DNA of 22,500 bases from Bacillus sp. HSf4 (GTDB lineage Bacteria; Bacillota; Bacilli; Bacillales; Bacillaceae): assembly GCF_029537375.1 (NCBI RefSeq), contig NZ_CP120679.1, forward strand, positions 12,501 through 35,000, written 5' to 3'. Both the position numbers and the translations under genes were made by a program. Numbering within the stretch: position 1 is the stretch's first letter; every line of letters begins with the position of its first letter. The notes below the pieces were generated by a model. It searched no databases and had not been told where the DNA came from. It worked only from the letters and a program-made list of their open reading frames with translations. This document shows, one piece after another, positions 11,744 to 20,550 of the stretch.

Positions 11744-12840
11744 AAGGGTGAAAAAAGCGTAATGGCTGTATACAGTTTGAATAGGTCGTCAAACCGTTTT
11801 GGATTGCACCCTGTCGCTATTTCAACCTTTCTCAACCGGTAGTTTAATGTGTTGCGGTGAATAAAGAGTCTTGATGAAGTTTCCCCAATTTCGCCGTTTT
11901 CTTCTATGTAGCAGAGGAGGGTATGGATTAATTCGCCTTTTTGATCTGCTTGGGAAAGGTGATCCCAGATGTTTCGAAAATGAATCTCCTGATCAGGATG
12001 CTCTATCTTTGATAATAAAACAGGAATCGCAAACTCTCGATAATCGAATAAACGACAACTGTTTTTAGCAATCTTGAGCGTTTGTTTTGCACTTTGATAG
12101 GAAAATGGCAGCTGCTGAAGCTGATCCGCCTGCTCGCCAAGCGCGCCTCTGATCGTTTTCCATTGGCTCAGCCAGCTGTTCCAAGATGAAAAGAGCTCTG
12201 ACCTGCTTTTAGTGGGGACGCTTGCCAGAATAACTGCGATCTCTTTTAAAGAAATATTGGCGTACAAATCTTTCGCGGTTAAATGCTTTTCAAGTTTTTT
12301 AATAAATGCCGGTTTCATATCAGCTGATGGCAGTTCAAACACAAGACAAGTACGCTGGCCGTCTAGCGGTATGTTCAATCGCTCCGCTCGTTCAAGGAAG
12401 TCAAGGGATGCTAGATCAGCCCCCTGAATCATTTGGATGACCGTTTCTTCGCGAAGCCTTTGATCCCATGTCAGCTGTTTTGTTAAAAATGCCTGTTCGA
12501 CAGTAAGCTCCGCCGCCATTTTAACAAGTTCCCCATAACGGCTGACTTCAGCAGGCGGCCCCGTGATTCCAATAACGCCGATTATTTCATCATGAAATAC
12601 GATGGGAAGGTTAACGCCGGGTTTTGTGCCCGTTAAAGCCGAGCATTCTTCAGGCGTAATGCTGATAACCTTTTCAGCTGCAAGTGCATCCTTCGCTCCA
12701 GCGTGTTCATCACCGATTCTCGAGCGGTCTCCTGAAGCGATGATAACCCCGTTTTCATCCATCATATTAATGTTGTGCCGAATAATCGACATGGTTCTGT
12801 CGACAATTTCCGCCGCCAATTCTTTTGATAGGTAATTCAT
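11722..12840 (-). CDS. cdaR: CdaR-family transcriptional regulator (sugar-diacid recognition + PucR-type HTH)
   Basis: This 372-residue protein has the CdaR layout. An N-terminal diacid-recognition domain spans about residues 3-135, with MDENGVIIASGDRSRIGDEH and IIGVIGITG. A middle region follows, and a C-terminal PucR-type helix-turn-helix includes SRLFIHRNTLNYRLRKVEIATG. In E. coli CdaR activates galactarate, glucarate and glycerate genes, and family members commonly sit beside gar/glx-type genes. That makes activation of the downstream permease and glxK likely, but it is inference. The ATG at 12840 has GGGAG with 9-base spacing. The gap to the permease is about 90 bases. The gene symbol is given by family. 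Confidence 0.88.
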   Translation of the reverse strand: MNYLSKELAAEIVDRTMSIIRHNINMMDENGVIIASGDRSRIGDEHAGAKDALAAEKVISITPEECSALTGTKPGVNLPIVFHDEIIGVIGITGPPAEVSRYGELVKMAAELTVEQAFLTKQLTWDQRLREETVIQMIQGADLASLDFLERAERLNIPLDGQRTCLVFELPSADMKPAFIKKLEKHLTAKDLYANISLKEIAVILASVPTKSRSELFSSWNSWLSQWKTIRGALGEQADQLQQLPFSYQSAKQTLKIAKNSCRLFDYREFAIPVLLSKIEHPDQEIHFRNIWDHLSQADQKGELIHTLLCYIEENGEIGETSSRLFIHRNTLNYRLRKVEIATGCNPKRFDDLFKLYTAITLFSPFCANEQF

Positions 12841-12991
12841 TTCATCATGCTCCCGCCTAAGATCGTTTTTTAAATGGTGATTGTTCCGCCGATCCAGCCT
12901 TTTATGAATGGCTTTAAGACCGATATTTCGGCTGTCGTCTATATGATATGGAGCCGTTTAAAATAGAATAAGCAAATAAATCGCCATTGCC

Positions 12992-13227
12992 TCAACCTGC
13001 TATAAATAAAATAATCAAACGGTAGATACCCCACTCTGGGAGATGATCCCCGAATGTATCATTGATGCCATCTGTCATTTTTAAGAGGCTGACCAGTTCA
13101 TCAAGGAAAGAGACGCCGAGGAGTTCTTCTGTTTTCTGTTTCAATAGGTCTGTTCAGCGTGTAAGCTTGAGGCAAACGACTTATAAAATGTTTCCACAAT
13201 GCCATCGCCCTTTGCGTTTATCATCAT
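12992..13227 (-). pseudogene. possible decayed coding remnant in the cdaR to tRNA-Ser gap
   Basis: The 12841-13328 gap has no intact gene. On the minus strand, 13227-13141 reads as 28 codons (containing NAKGDGIVETFYKSF) to a TGA. A different frame then reads on from about 13144 to 12992 (containing TEELLGVSFLDELVSLLK and DHLPEWGIYR). The two pieces overlap at the switch, as a frameshifted gene would. Neither has a ribosome site. I do not recognise the family. It could simply be non-coding sequence. Confidence 0.25.
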
Positions 13228-13283
13228 TTTTGCATATAATGAGAAGGGTGAACAATAAAATAAATTTTTTATTAAAAAATCCC

Positions 13284-13313
13284 TTGACTTAAAAAGATAG
13301 GACATGTTATATT
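13284..13313 (+). promoter_or_regulatory. promoter of tRNA-Ser
   Basis: TTGACT at 13284-13289 and TATATT at 13308-13313 are 18 bases apart, with TG at 13305-13306 giving an extended -10. The predicted start near 13320 is about 9 bases before the tRNA. Confidence 0.7.
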
Positions 13314-13328
13314 AATTCTTGTCGATAC

Positions 13329-13421
13329 GGAGGAATACCCAAGTCTGGCTGAAGGGATCGGTCTTGAAAACCGACAGGGGTGTCAAAGCCCGCGGGGGTT
13401 CGAATCCCTCTTCCTCCGCCA
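13329..13421 (+). tRNA. tRNA-Ser (anticodon UGA)
   Basis: This 93-base class II tRNA has an encoded CCA. The acceptor arms GGAGGAA and TTCCTCC pair perfectly, with discriminator G at 13418. The anticodon stem is TCGGT/ACCGA around anticodon TGA at 13365-13367, reading UCA and other UCN codons. A long variable arm and the T-loop GGTTCGAAT are present. It is monocistronic, with its own promoter and terminator. The discriminator G matches the TGGC of the serS T-box. Confidence 0.98.
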
Positions 13422-13473
13422 TTATTGATTTGCATTTTAGTGATTGACTAAGCATAAATTGGAGATTGTGTTG

Positions 13474-13503
13474 CCGCTGCCTGGATAGGGCGGCGGTTTT
13501 TTT
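13474..13503 (+). terminator. terminator of tRNA-Ser
   Basis: An 8-bp GC-rich stem (13474-13481 with 13489-13496, one G-U pair) has a 7-base loop and is followed by T7. Confidence 0.9.
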
Positions 13504-13517
13504 GTATATTTTTCAGG

Positions 13518-13547
13518 AAAAGAGCGGAAAAAAACCGCTCTTTTTTT
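13518..13547 (-). terminator. terminator of dgk-dck, bidirectional
   Basis: AGAGCGG / CCGCTCT flank an A7 loop, with A and T runs extending both sides (13518-13547). It lies 6 bases beyond the dck stop on the minus strand and also backs up the tRNA-Ser terminator. Confidence 0.9.
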
Positions 13548-13552
13548 GATGT

Positions 13553-14194
13553 CTATCTTTGAATGGCTTCGCTTATTTTTTCAATGATCGGGTCTAGTGA
13601 GGCGGAATTGTTGAACAGATCGTAGTCGTCGATATTGACCCTTACGACAGGGCAGGCATTAAAGCCGCTGATCCAGTTTTCGTACCTTGTGTACATTTCC
13701 TCCCAGTAAGATCGGTCAGTCTGCAGTTCCATCTCCCGTCCGCGTTTTTGGATGCGGTCGAGAATTGATTCCAAATCGCCCTCCAAATATACTAAGACGT
13801 CAGGGCGGGGGAAGTACGGTGTCATGACCATCGCCTCGAACAGGCTTGTATAGGTCTTATAGTCGACTTTTGACATTGTTCCTTTATCGGCGTGCATCTT
13901 GGCGAAAATCCCTGTGTCTTCATAAATCGAACGGTCTTGGACAAAGCCGCCGCCTGATTCAAAAATATATTTCTGTTCTTTAAAGCGTTCCGCCAAAAAG
14001 AAAATCTGTAAATGAAAGCTCCAGCGTTCAAAGTCATGATAAAAAGCTTCCAAATAAGGGTTGTTTACCACTTCTTCAAGAGATGTTTTAAATCCGAGTC
14101 TTTTTGCCAGCTCTTTTGTTAAAGTCGATTTCCCGACTCCTACCGTTCCTGCAACAGTAATAATGGCGTCACTTGGAATATGATGTACACTCAT
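13553..14194 (-). CDS. dck: deoxyadenosine/deoxycytidine kinase
   Basis: Dck salvages deoxyadenosine and deoxycytidine to their 5'-monophosphates. The protein has 213 residues, close to the roughly 217 of the B. subtilis enzyme. The P-loop is GTVGVGKST at 16-24. FVQDRSIYED holds the DRS (DRY-like) substrate-site motif, and RIQKRGREME is the arginine-rich LID. The substrate call relies on resemblance to Dck, as opposed to the neighbouring Dgk. The ATG at 14194 overlaps the dgk stop as ATGA, and AAAGGAG lies 8 bases upstream, so the two are translationally coupled. It is the distal gene of the dgk-dck operon. Confidence 0.95.
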   Translation of the reverse strand: MSVHHIPSDAIITVAGTVGVGKSTLTKELAKRLGFKTSLEEVVNNPYLEAFYHDFERWSFHLQIFFLAERFKEQKYIFESGGGFVQDRSIYEDTGIFAKMHADKGTMSKVDYKTYTSLFEAMVMTPYFPRPDVLVYLEGDLESILDRIQKRGREMELQTDRSYWEEMYTRYENWISGFNACPVVRVNIDDYDLFNNSASLDPIIEKISEAIQR

Positions 14195-14814
14195 CGAATA
14201 TACTCCTTTACTTGATCGGCAATCCGCTTAAAAACGGCTTCCGATAAAACAAAATCTTCTTGATCTCCATTGATTTCGATAATGGGCAGCGATGGATCGG
14301 CTTCTTTGATGTGTCTGATCGCAGCGTCATAATCCTTGATCAGCTGCTCCAAATAATGCTTGTCCATTTGCTGTTCAAACGGCCGTCCGCGCTTTTTGAT
14401 CCGCTTTAACAATGTCGGAAGGCTTGCCCGGATATAGATGATCATGTTCGGTTTCGGCAAATCCTCTGTCAAGAGCCCGTAAATTTTTCTGTATTTCTCC
14501 AGCTTTTGGCCTTCCAGTGTCCGCTCCGCAAAAATCAGGTTTTTATAAATATGGTAATCCGAGATGACGGGCTTGTTGTTATGTAAATACTTTTTCTCGG
14601 TATCTTCAAGCTGCTTATAGCGATTGCAGAGGAAAAACATTTCCAGCTGAAAGCTCCACTCATCTTTATCCTCGTAAAATTTGTCTAGAAAAGGGTTCTC
14701 TTCGACAATTTCTTTGACTAGTGACAATGAGAGCGTTTCTGAAAGCATGCAGGCCAATGTTGTTTTTCCCGCCCCGATGGGACCTTCGACAGCGATGAAA
14801 GGGGCTGTATTCAT
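14191..14814 (-). CDS. dgk: deoxyguanosine kinase
   Basis: Dgk phosphorylates deoxyguanosine for the salvage pool. The 207 residues are as expected for the Bacillus enzyme. The P-loop GPIGAGKT spans 11-18, DYHIYKN stands at the position of the DRS motif of Dck, and RIKKRGRPFE is the LID. The ATG at 14814 (MNTAPF) is chosen because AGGAGG lies 6 bases upstream. A longer reading frame from 14895 would start upstream of the likely promoter -10 and has no ribosome site. It overlaps dck by 4 bases. Dck and Dgk are paralogues, probably from an old tandem duplication. Confidence 0.95.
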   Translation of the reverse strand: MNTAPFIAVEGPIGAGKTTLACMLSETLSLSLVKEIVEENPFLDKFYEDKDEWSFQLEMFFLCNRYKQLEDTEKKYLHNNKPVISDYHIYKNLIFAERTLEGQKLEKYRKIYGLLTEDLPKPNMIIYIRASLPTLLKRIKKRGRPFEQQMDKHYLEQLIKDYDAAIRHIKEADPSLPIIEINGDQEDFVLSEAVFKRIADQVKEYIR

Positions 14815-14867
14815 AGATGTCCTCCTACTTTTAGAAAAGTCGTTTGCTTTTGATTTTAACCATTCAT

Positions 14868-14876
14868 ATTGTATCA
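14868..14876 (-). promoter_or_regulatory. extended -10 promoter of dgk-dck
   Basis: On the minus strand TG-A-TACAAT (14876 down to 14868) is a good extended -10. No clear -35 is seen 17 bases upstream. The start would be near 14861, giving a 47-base leader. Confidence 0.45.
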
Positions 14877-14896
14877 CATCATCCTCTTTCGACATG

Positions 14897-14925
14897 AAAA
14901 AAACGTTCCGTTAACTTGGGAACGT
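14897..14925 (-). terminator. terminator of yaaH
   Basis: ACGTTCC (14903-14909) and GGAACGT (14919-14925) form a 7-bp stem with a 9-base loop, followed on the minus strand by a U7 run. The yaaH stop codon (14911-14913) sits in the loop, so the upstream arm is made of its last codons. Confidence 0.8.
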
Positions 14926-16209
14926 CCTTTTCACAATGTGAAATTGATCACCAAGCAAAAGCCAGTTCTGCGGGAATGACAGGCCGAGCTTCCAATAGCT
15001 GATTCCTCTTAAGTTTAATTCTTTGATCAAATCGAATTTCGCCTGGATGGATCTCGCATCTTCAAACCAGACTTCATGCCGCTTGCCCGCTTTGTCTGTA
15101 TAGCGGAAAAAGGGTGCCTGGGCTGTTTCGTCAAACGATATGGCCGCATTATTTTCGCTTGCGATTTGTATCGCCTGCTGCGGACTGATGGCTCTGGCCA
15201 ATTCCCCTCCGGGAGTATACGGAAGAGTCCAATCATAGCCGTACAGGTTTTGTCCCATGCCAATTTTATTGGCGGGCATTTCTGTGAGCGCGTACTCGAT
15301 AACATCCCGTACAGGCCCGATCGGCGACACCGCCATTGGCGGACCTCCGCTGTACCCCCATTCATATGTCATCAGCACGACAAAATCGACAATTTGACCG
15401 TGCGCCCGGTAGTCGTGGGCTTCATACCATTGTCCCGGCTGATCGGCTCTTGTTTTCGGCGCGAGGGCGGTTGAGATCAACCAACCTTCCCGTCTGAAAC
15501 GATCCCGGGCTTCCCGAAGAAATTGATTATATGCTTCTCTATCCTCCGGCCTTAAGTATTCAAAGTCAAAATGAATGTCTTTGAAACCGTATCTCCTGGC
15601 GGCGGCCACAATGTTATTCAGCAATCTGTTTTTGACATTCTCGTCCCTCAAGATGATCCTGCCGAGCTCAGCGCTGAATGCTTCATTTTCAAGATTGGTC
15701 ACAATCATCATCATGGTCGTCCGCTGTCTGTCGGCAATTTCTTTTAAACCGTTGAGCGGCGGTTCTTCAAGTGTGCCGTCCCGTTTTGCCTGAAAGCTGA
15801 AAGCGCCGAGATATGTCAGGTATGGCACCGCCTCTCTTGCCGCCTGCTGAAGAGCGGGGCTGACCGTTTCTCCGCGGGGCTCTATATAAGCGTTTGATTC
15901 GATGTTCCGCTTTGGCCGCGGAGGGATGTACAGCAGTATTCCGACAGGCAAAACGGCGGTGATCAGAATGCGGTTGATTCTGGCCAGTTCAGCAGGGGGG
16001 ATATTAAAGCGCGCCGCAATCGATGCCAGTGTATCTCCTTGTCTGACTTCATAAAATTGGCCGGCAATCGGGATGACGATGGTTTGTCCGACCACAAGCC
16101 GATTTGGATTGGGAATTTCATTTGTTTCGACAATTTCATTGACCGTCGTCCTGTACCGGTTCGCAATTCTATATAAGGTATCGCCTCTTTGCACGACATA
16201 AATCTGAAT
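14911..16209 (-). CDS. yaaH: spore LysM/glycoside hydrolase family 18 protein YaaH (SleL-like N-acetylglucosaminidase)
   Basis: The protein has two N-terminal LysM repeats (about residues 2-47 and 50-96) that bind peptidoglycan, then a GH18 barrel. The GH18 active strand reads DIHFDFEY at 211-218. The catalytic D215 and E217 are kept, but the first Asp of the usual DxxDxDxE is replaced. SleL-type enzymes cleave spore cortex fragments during germination, and a spore-coat role is therefore likely. I favour an ATT start at 16209 (432 residues), 8 bases after AAAGGAGG. ATG at 16230 and TTG at 16239 lack ribosome sites and lie at or before a probable sigma-E start. If the ATG is used the protein has 439 residues. 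Confidence 0.93.
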   Translation of the reverse strand: MQIYVVQRGDTLYRIANRYRTTVNEIVETNEIPNPNRLVVGQTIVIPIAGQFYEVRQGDTLASIAARFNIPPAELARINRILITAVLPVGILLYIPPRPKRNIESNAYIEPRGETVSPALQQAAREAVPYLTYLGAFSFQAKRDGTLEEPPLNGLKEIADRQRTTMMMIVTNLENEAFSAELGRIILRDENVKNRLLNNIVAAARRYGFKDIHFDFEYLRPEDREAYNQFLREARDRFRREGWLISTALAPKTRADQPGQWYEAHDYRAHGQIVDFVVLMTYEWGYSGGPPMAVSPIGPVRDVIEYALTEMPANKIGMGQNLYGYDWTLPYTPGGELARAISPQQAIQIASENNAAISFDETAQAPFFRYTDKAGKRHEVWFEDARSIQAKFDLIKELNLRGISYWKLGLSFPQNWLLLGDQFHIVKRTFPS

Positions 16210-16237
16210 GGAAAACGCCTCCTTTCTCATTGCTACC

Positions 16238-16266
16238 AATATATGAGGAAAGGAAGTGTTTCATGC
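16238..16266 (-). promoter_or_regulatory. candidate sigma-E promoter of yaaH
   Basis: On the minus strand CATATATT (16238-16245) resembles the sigma-E -10 CATACAnT. GCATGAAA lies 13 bases upstream as a partial -35. The start would be near 16231. Mother-cell expression fits a spore cortex-lytic protein, but the -35 match is modest. Confidence 0.35.
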
Positions 16267-16267
16267 T

Positions 16268-17390
<1,123 letters not shown>

Positions 17391-17397
17391 CGGATAT

Positions 17398-17426
17398 TTG
17401 CAATTTAGGATGAAACAAGTTATACT
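17398..17426 (+). promoter_or_regulatory. sigma-A promoter of scr
   Basis: TTGCAA at 17398-17403 and TATACT at 17421-17426 are separated by exactly 17 bases. The start would be near 17433, where a 6-bp hairpin TGCGTC / GACGCA (17433-17451) caps the 5' end of the precursor. Confidence 0.65.
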
Positions 17427-17471
17427 AATGAGTGCGTCACAAGCAGACGCATGATAATTTGATATTTATTT

Positions 17472-17741
17472 TGCCGTGCTAAGCGGGGAGGTAGCGGTGC
17501 CCTGTACTCGCAATCCGCTCGAGCGAGGCCGAACTCCTTTCTCGAGGTTCGTTTACTTTAAGGTCTGCCTTAAGCAAGTGGTGTTGACGCTTGGGTCCTG
17601 CGCAATGGGAATCCATGAACCATGTCAGGTCCGGAAGGAAGCAGCATTAAGTGGAACCTTCCATGTGCCGCAGGGTTGCCTGGGCTGAGCTAACTGCTTA
17701 AGTAACGCTTAGGGTAGCGAATCGACAGAAGGTGCACGGTA
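17472..17741 (+). ncRNA. scr: signal recognition particle RNA (scRNA, long Bacillus type with Alu domain)
   Basis: This RNA of about 270 bases is the scaffold of the signal recognition particle. The terminal helix joins CCGTGC (17474-17479) with GCACGG (17734-17739). The Alu-like domain starts GGGGAGGTAGCGGTGCCCTG. The S-domain tip is GTCAGGTCCGGAAGGAAGCA, with the GGAA tetraloop recognised by Ffh/FtsY. It is the long firmicute form rather than the 4.5S type. It is flanked by its own promoter and terminator, so a longer precursor is trimmed at both ends. A 70-codon open frame inside is not a gene. Confidence 0.96.
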
Positions 17742-17761
17742 AATCAATCATCAAATTAAAG

Positions 17762-17793
17762 ACTCATCTATTTAAAGATAGATGAGTTTTTTT
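17762..17793 (+). terminator. terminator of scr
   Basis: A perfect 10-bp stem ACTCATCTAT / ATAGATGAGT (17762-17771, 17778-17787) has a 6-base loop and runs into T7. Confidence 0.93.
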
Positions 17794-17807
17794 CTTAAGA
17801 AGAGCTT

Positions 17808-17836
17808 TTGGAATTGAAAGCCGCTTCATGTATAAT
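17808..17836 (+). promoter_or_regulatory. sigma-A promoter of dnaX
   Basis: TTGGAA at 17808-17813 and a perfect TATAAT at 17831-17836 are 17 bases apart. The start would be near 17843, some 26 bases before the GTG of dnaX. It probably also drives ebfC and recR. Confidence 0.7.
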
Positions 17837-17868
17837 AAAGTTGAAGATATCAAGAGGAGGGCGTATTT

Positions 17869-19572
17869 GTGAGTTACCAGGCTTTATACAGAGTGTTCAG
17901 GCCGCAGTTATTTGAAGATGTAGTCGGTCAGGAGCACATCACGAAAACGTTGCAAAATGCCCTTTTACAAAAGAAATTTTCGCACGCTTACTTGTTTTCC
18001 GGACCGAGGGGAACGGGAAAGACAAGCGCTGCAAAACTGTTTGCCAAAGCGGTCAACTGTGAGCATGCTCCAGTCAGTGAACCGTGTAACGAATGTTCCG
18101 CGTGCAAAGGCATTACAAACGGTGCGATTTCAGACGTAATCGAAATCGATGCCGCATCCAACAACGGTGTGGATGAAATACGCGACATTCGCGATAAAGT
18201 CAAATTTGCCCCGTCCGCTGTGACGTATAAAGTATATATCATAGATGAAGTACATATGCTTTCTATTGGCGCATTTAACGCACTTCTTAAAACACTTGAA
18301 GAACCGCCTGAGCATTGTATTTTTATTCTCGCAACGACAGAGCCTCATAAAATCCCTTTAACCATTATTTCTCGATGTCAGCGTTTTGACTTTAAAAGAA
18401 TCACGTCCCAGGCGATTGTCGGACGAATGAACAAAATCGTTGAAACGGAGCAGTTCAAGGTGGAGGAAGGCACCTTGGAAATCATTGCCGGAGCAGCAGA
18501 CGGAGGAATGAGGGATGCTTTAAGCCTTCTGGATCAAGCGATATCCTTCAGCGGCGAGGAGCTTACGATCGATGATGCCTTGCTGATCACGGGAGCCGTG
18601 TCTCAGCATTATATAGGAAAACTGGCGAATTCGCTTTATGAAAAAAATGTTTCCGGCGCGTTAGAGACACTGAACGAACTGCTGCAACAGGGGAAAGACC
18701 CGGCAAAGCTGATCGAGGATATGATCTTCTATTTCCGGGATATGCTTCTCTATCAAACCGCGCCCGACTTAGAAGGCGTGCTTGAAAAGGTGAAAGTTGA
18801 CGAAGAGTTCCAAAGCCTCTCCCGTCAAATTCCTGCGCCTGCTCTTTATGAAATGATTGATATTTTAAATAAAAGTCACCAGGAAATGAAATGGACGAAT
18901 CATCCGCGCATCTTTTTTGAGGTTGCGGTTGTGAAGCTCTGCCAAGGAGCGGCAAAAGCGGAGGCGCCTTCAGCGGGGCAGCCGGAGGTGGAAAACCTCG
19001 TCAACAAGGTCCGCCTTCTTGAACAGGAAATTGAAAGGCTCAAAACATCGGGGATACAGGTTTCCGCGGCTCCAAGTCAGCCGAAGGAAGCGCCCCGTCC
19101 TCACAAAAGCGCGAAAAACGGATATAAGGCGCCTGTCGGTCGCATCCATGAAATTTTAAAAGACGCCACAAGGGCGGACCTCGAAAAATTAAAGGGCTTC
19201 TGGGGAGAGCTGCTTGCTCAGCTCAAACAGCAAAATAAGGTGTCGCACGCCGCTCTTTTAAATGACAGCGAGCCGGTGGCGTCGTCTTCCAAGGCATTTG
19301 TTCTTTCGTTTAAATATGAAATCCATTGCAAAATGGTTGCCGAGGATAATAATGGAGTCCGAACAAACCTCGAGCACATATTGGAGGGAATGCTCGGCCA
19401 CAGAATAGATATAGTTGGCGTTCCTGAAGCCCAATGGGGTAAAATAAGAAAAGAATTTTTGCAAGATCATCAGCAGGAAGACACAGAAGCGAATGAATCA
19501 AAAGAAGAAGATCCGCTCATAGCAGAAGCGAAAAAGCTCGTTGGGGCGGAATTGATTGAAATTAAAGAATAA
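17869..19572 (+). CDS. dnaX: DNA polymerase III subunits gamma/tau (clamp loader)
   Basis: DnaX is the AAA+ motor of the clamp loader that opens the beta clamp and ties the replicative polymerases together. The 567-residue protein shows Walker A GPRGTGKT at 45-52, a zinc module with C64, C73, C76 and C79, Walker B ending in DEVH at 126-129 and the sensor I segment ATTEPHKIP. Domain III follows, then a Pro/Ala/Lys-rich linker (about 355-415) and the tau-specific C-terminus. GTG at 17869 is preceded by GAGGAGG with 8-base spacing. No A-rich frameshift signal like that of E. coli was seen. ebfC begins 26 bases after the stop. Confidence 0.98.
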   Translation: MSYQALYRVFRPQLFEDVVGQEHITKTLQNALLQKKFSHAYLFSGPRGTGKTSAAKLFAKAVNCEHAPVSEPCNECSACKGITNGAISDVIEIDAASNNGVDEIRDIRDKVKFAPSAVTYKVYIIDEVHMLSIGAFNALLKTLEEPPEHCIFILATTEPHKIPLTIISRCQRFDFKRITSQAIVGRMNKIVETEQFKVEEGTLEIIAGAADGGMRDALSLLDQAISFSGEELTIDDALLITGAVSQHYIGKLANSLYEKNVSGALETLNELLQQGKDPAKLIEDMIFYFRDMLLYQTAPDLEGVLEKVKVDEEFQSLSRQIPAPALYEMIDILNKSHQEMKWTNHPRIFFEVAVVKLCQGAAKAEAPSAGQPEVENLVNKVRLLEQEIERLKTSGIQVSAAPSQPKEAPRPHKSAKNGYKAPVGRIHEILKDATRADLEKLKGFWGELLAQLKQQNKVSHAALLNDSEPVASSSKAFVLSFKYEIHCKMVAEDNNGVRTNLEHILEGMLGHRIDIVGVPEAQWGKIRKEFLQDHQQEDTEANESKEEDPLIAEAKKLVGAELIEIKE

Positions 19573-19598
19573 AACATGAAAGAGAGTGGATGATCAGT

Positions 19599-19922
19599 AT
19601 GCGCGGTGGAATGGGAAATATGCAAAAAATGATGAAGCAAATGCAAAAAATGCAAAAGGATATGCAAAAGGCACAGGAAGAACTGGCTGAAAAGGTGCTT
19701 GAAGGCACAGCAGGCGGAGGAATGGTCACCGTTAAAGTGAACGGTCAAAAAGAAGTCATCGATGTAATCATTAACGAAGAAGCCGTCGACCCTGACGATG
19801 TAGAAATGCTTCAAGATCTCGTCCTTGCAGCGACAAACGACGCTTTGAAAAAAGTTGACGAAGTGACAAATGAAACAATGGGTAAGTTTACAAAAGGGAT
19901 GAACATGCCGGGTTTATTCTAG
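19599..19922 (+). CDS. ebfC: YbaB/EbfC family nucleoid-associated protein
   Basis: This 107-residue DNA-binding protein (YaaK in Bacillus) forms pincer-like dimers. The N-terminus is a Met/Gln/Lys-rich coiled helix ([15 protein letters not shown]). It is followed by the family core [15 protein letters not shown], and it ends in [10 protein letters not shown]. Genomic coupling dnaX-ebfC-recR is widespread and suggests a role in replication-linked repair, though the function is poorly defined. I chose ATG 19599 (MRGGMGN) by family N-terminus. ATG 19590 is an in-frame alternative, adding three residues. The stop TAG shares its last two bases with the recR ribosome site. Confidence 0.94.
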   Translation: MRGGMGNMQKMMKQMQKMQKDMQKAQEELAEKVLEGTAGGGMVTVKVNGQKEVIDVIINEEAVDPDDVEMLQDLVLAATNDALKKVDEVTNETMGKFTKGMNMPGLF

Positions 19923-19935
19923 GAGGAAAATAAGA

Positions 19936-20532
19936 ATGCAGTATCCTGAACCAATATCAAAGCTGATTGACAGCTTTATGAAATTGCCAGGAATCGGACC
20001 CAAAACGGCGGTCCGTCTGGCTTTTTTTGTTCTCAGTATGAAAGAAGATGTTGTGTTAGATTTTGCAAAGGCATTGGTAAACGCAAAGCGCAATTTGACA
20101 TATTGTTCGATTTGCGGCCACATAACGGATCAAGATCCCTGCTATATTTGCGAAGATACGAGAAGAGACAAATCGGTCATATGTGTTGTTCAGGATCCAA
20201 AAGATGTCATTGCCATGGAAAAAATGAAGGAATACGAAGGCTTGTACCATGTGCTGCATGGTGCAATTTCTCCGATGGATGGCATTGGACCGGAAGATAT
20301 TAAAATTCCCGAATTGCTGAAGCGATTGCAGGATGATCAAGTAACTGAAGTGATTCTCGCCACAAACCCAAATATAGAAGGAGAAGCAACGGCCATGTAC
20401 ATTTCGAGGCTTTTAAAGCCATCTGGCATCAAGCTGTCCCGCATTGCCCATGGACTTCCGGTCGGCGGCGATTTGGAATATGCAGATGAAGTCACTCTTT
20501 CTAAAGCGCTAGAAGGCAGACGTGAAATGTAG
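19936..20532 (+). CDS. recR: recombination mediator RecR
   Basis: RecR works with RecO to load RecA on gapped DNA in the RecFOR pathway. The 198 residues are typical. Helix-hairpin-helix LPGIGPKTA lies at 17-25, the zinc finger uses C57, C60, C69 and C72, and the Toprim domain starts at [10 protein letters not shown] (80-89). A conserved C-terminal part contains [14 protein letters not shown]. The ATG at 19936 follows AGGAGG at 19921-19926, which includes the end of the ebfC stop codon, so translation is probably coupled. yaaL begins 18 bases after the stop. Confidence 0.98.
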   Translation: MQYPEPISKLIDSFMKLPGIGPKTAVRLAFFVLSMKEDVVLDFAKALVNAKRNLTYCSICGHITDQDPCYICEDTRRDKSVICVVQDPKDVIAMEKMKEYEGLYHVLHGAISPMDGIGPEDIKIPELLKRLQDDQVTEVILATNPNIEGEATAMYISRLLKPSGIKLSRIAHGLPVGGDLEYADEVTLSKALEGRREM

Positions 20533-20550
20533 AGGGAGGATTGCAAGACC

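Noticed and set aside
12920..12931. Small palindrome CCGATATTTCGG upstream of cdaR as a possible operator
   Set aside because: Only four perfect outer base pairs, no second copy found in the permease control region, so chance is likely.
13141..13227. Resemblance of NAKGDGIVETFYKSF to the C-terminal part of IS3-type transposases
   Set aside because: The match is short and by eye only. No DDE context, terminal inverted repeats or target duplication was found.
14815..14895. An N-terminal extension of dgk by 27 residues
   Set aside because: The extension has no ribosome site and spans the extended -10 at 14868-14876, while the internal ATG has a strong AGGAGG.
17476..17688. A 70-codon open frame on the + strand before dnaX
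   Set aside because: It lies inside the SRP RNA, whose conserved structure explains the sequence.
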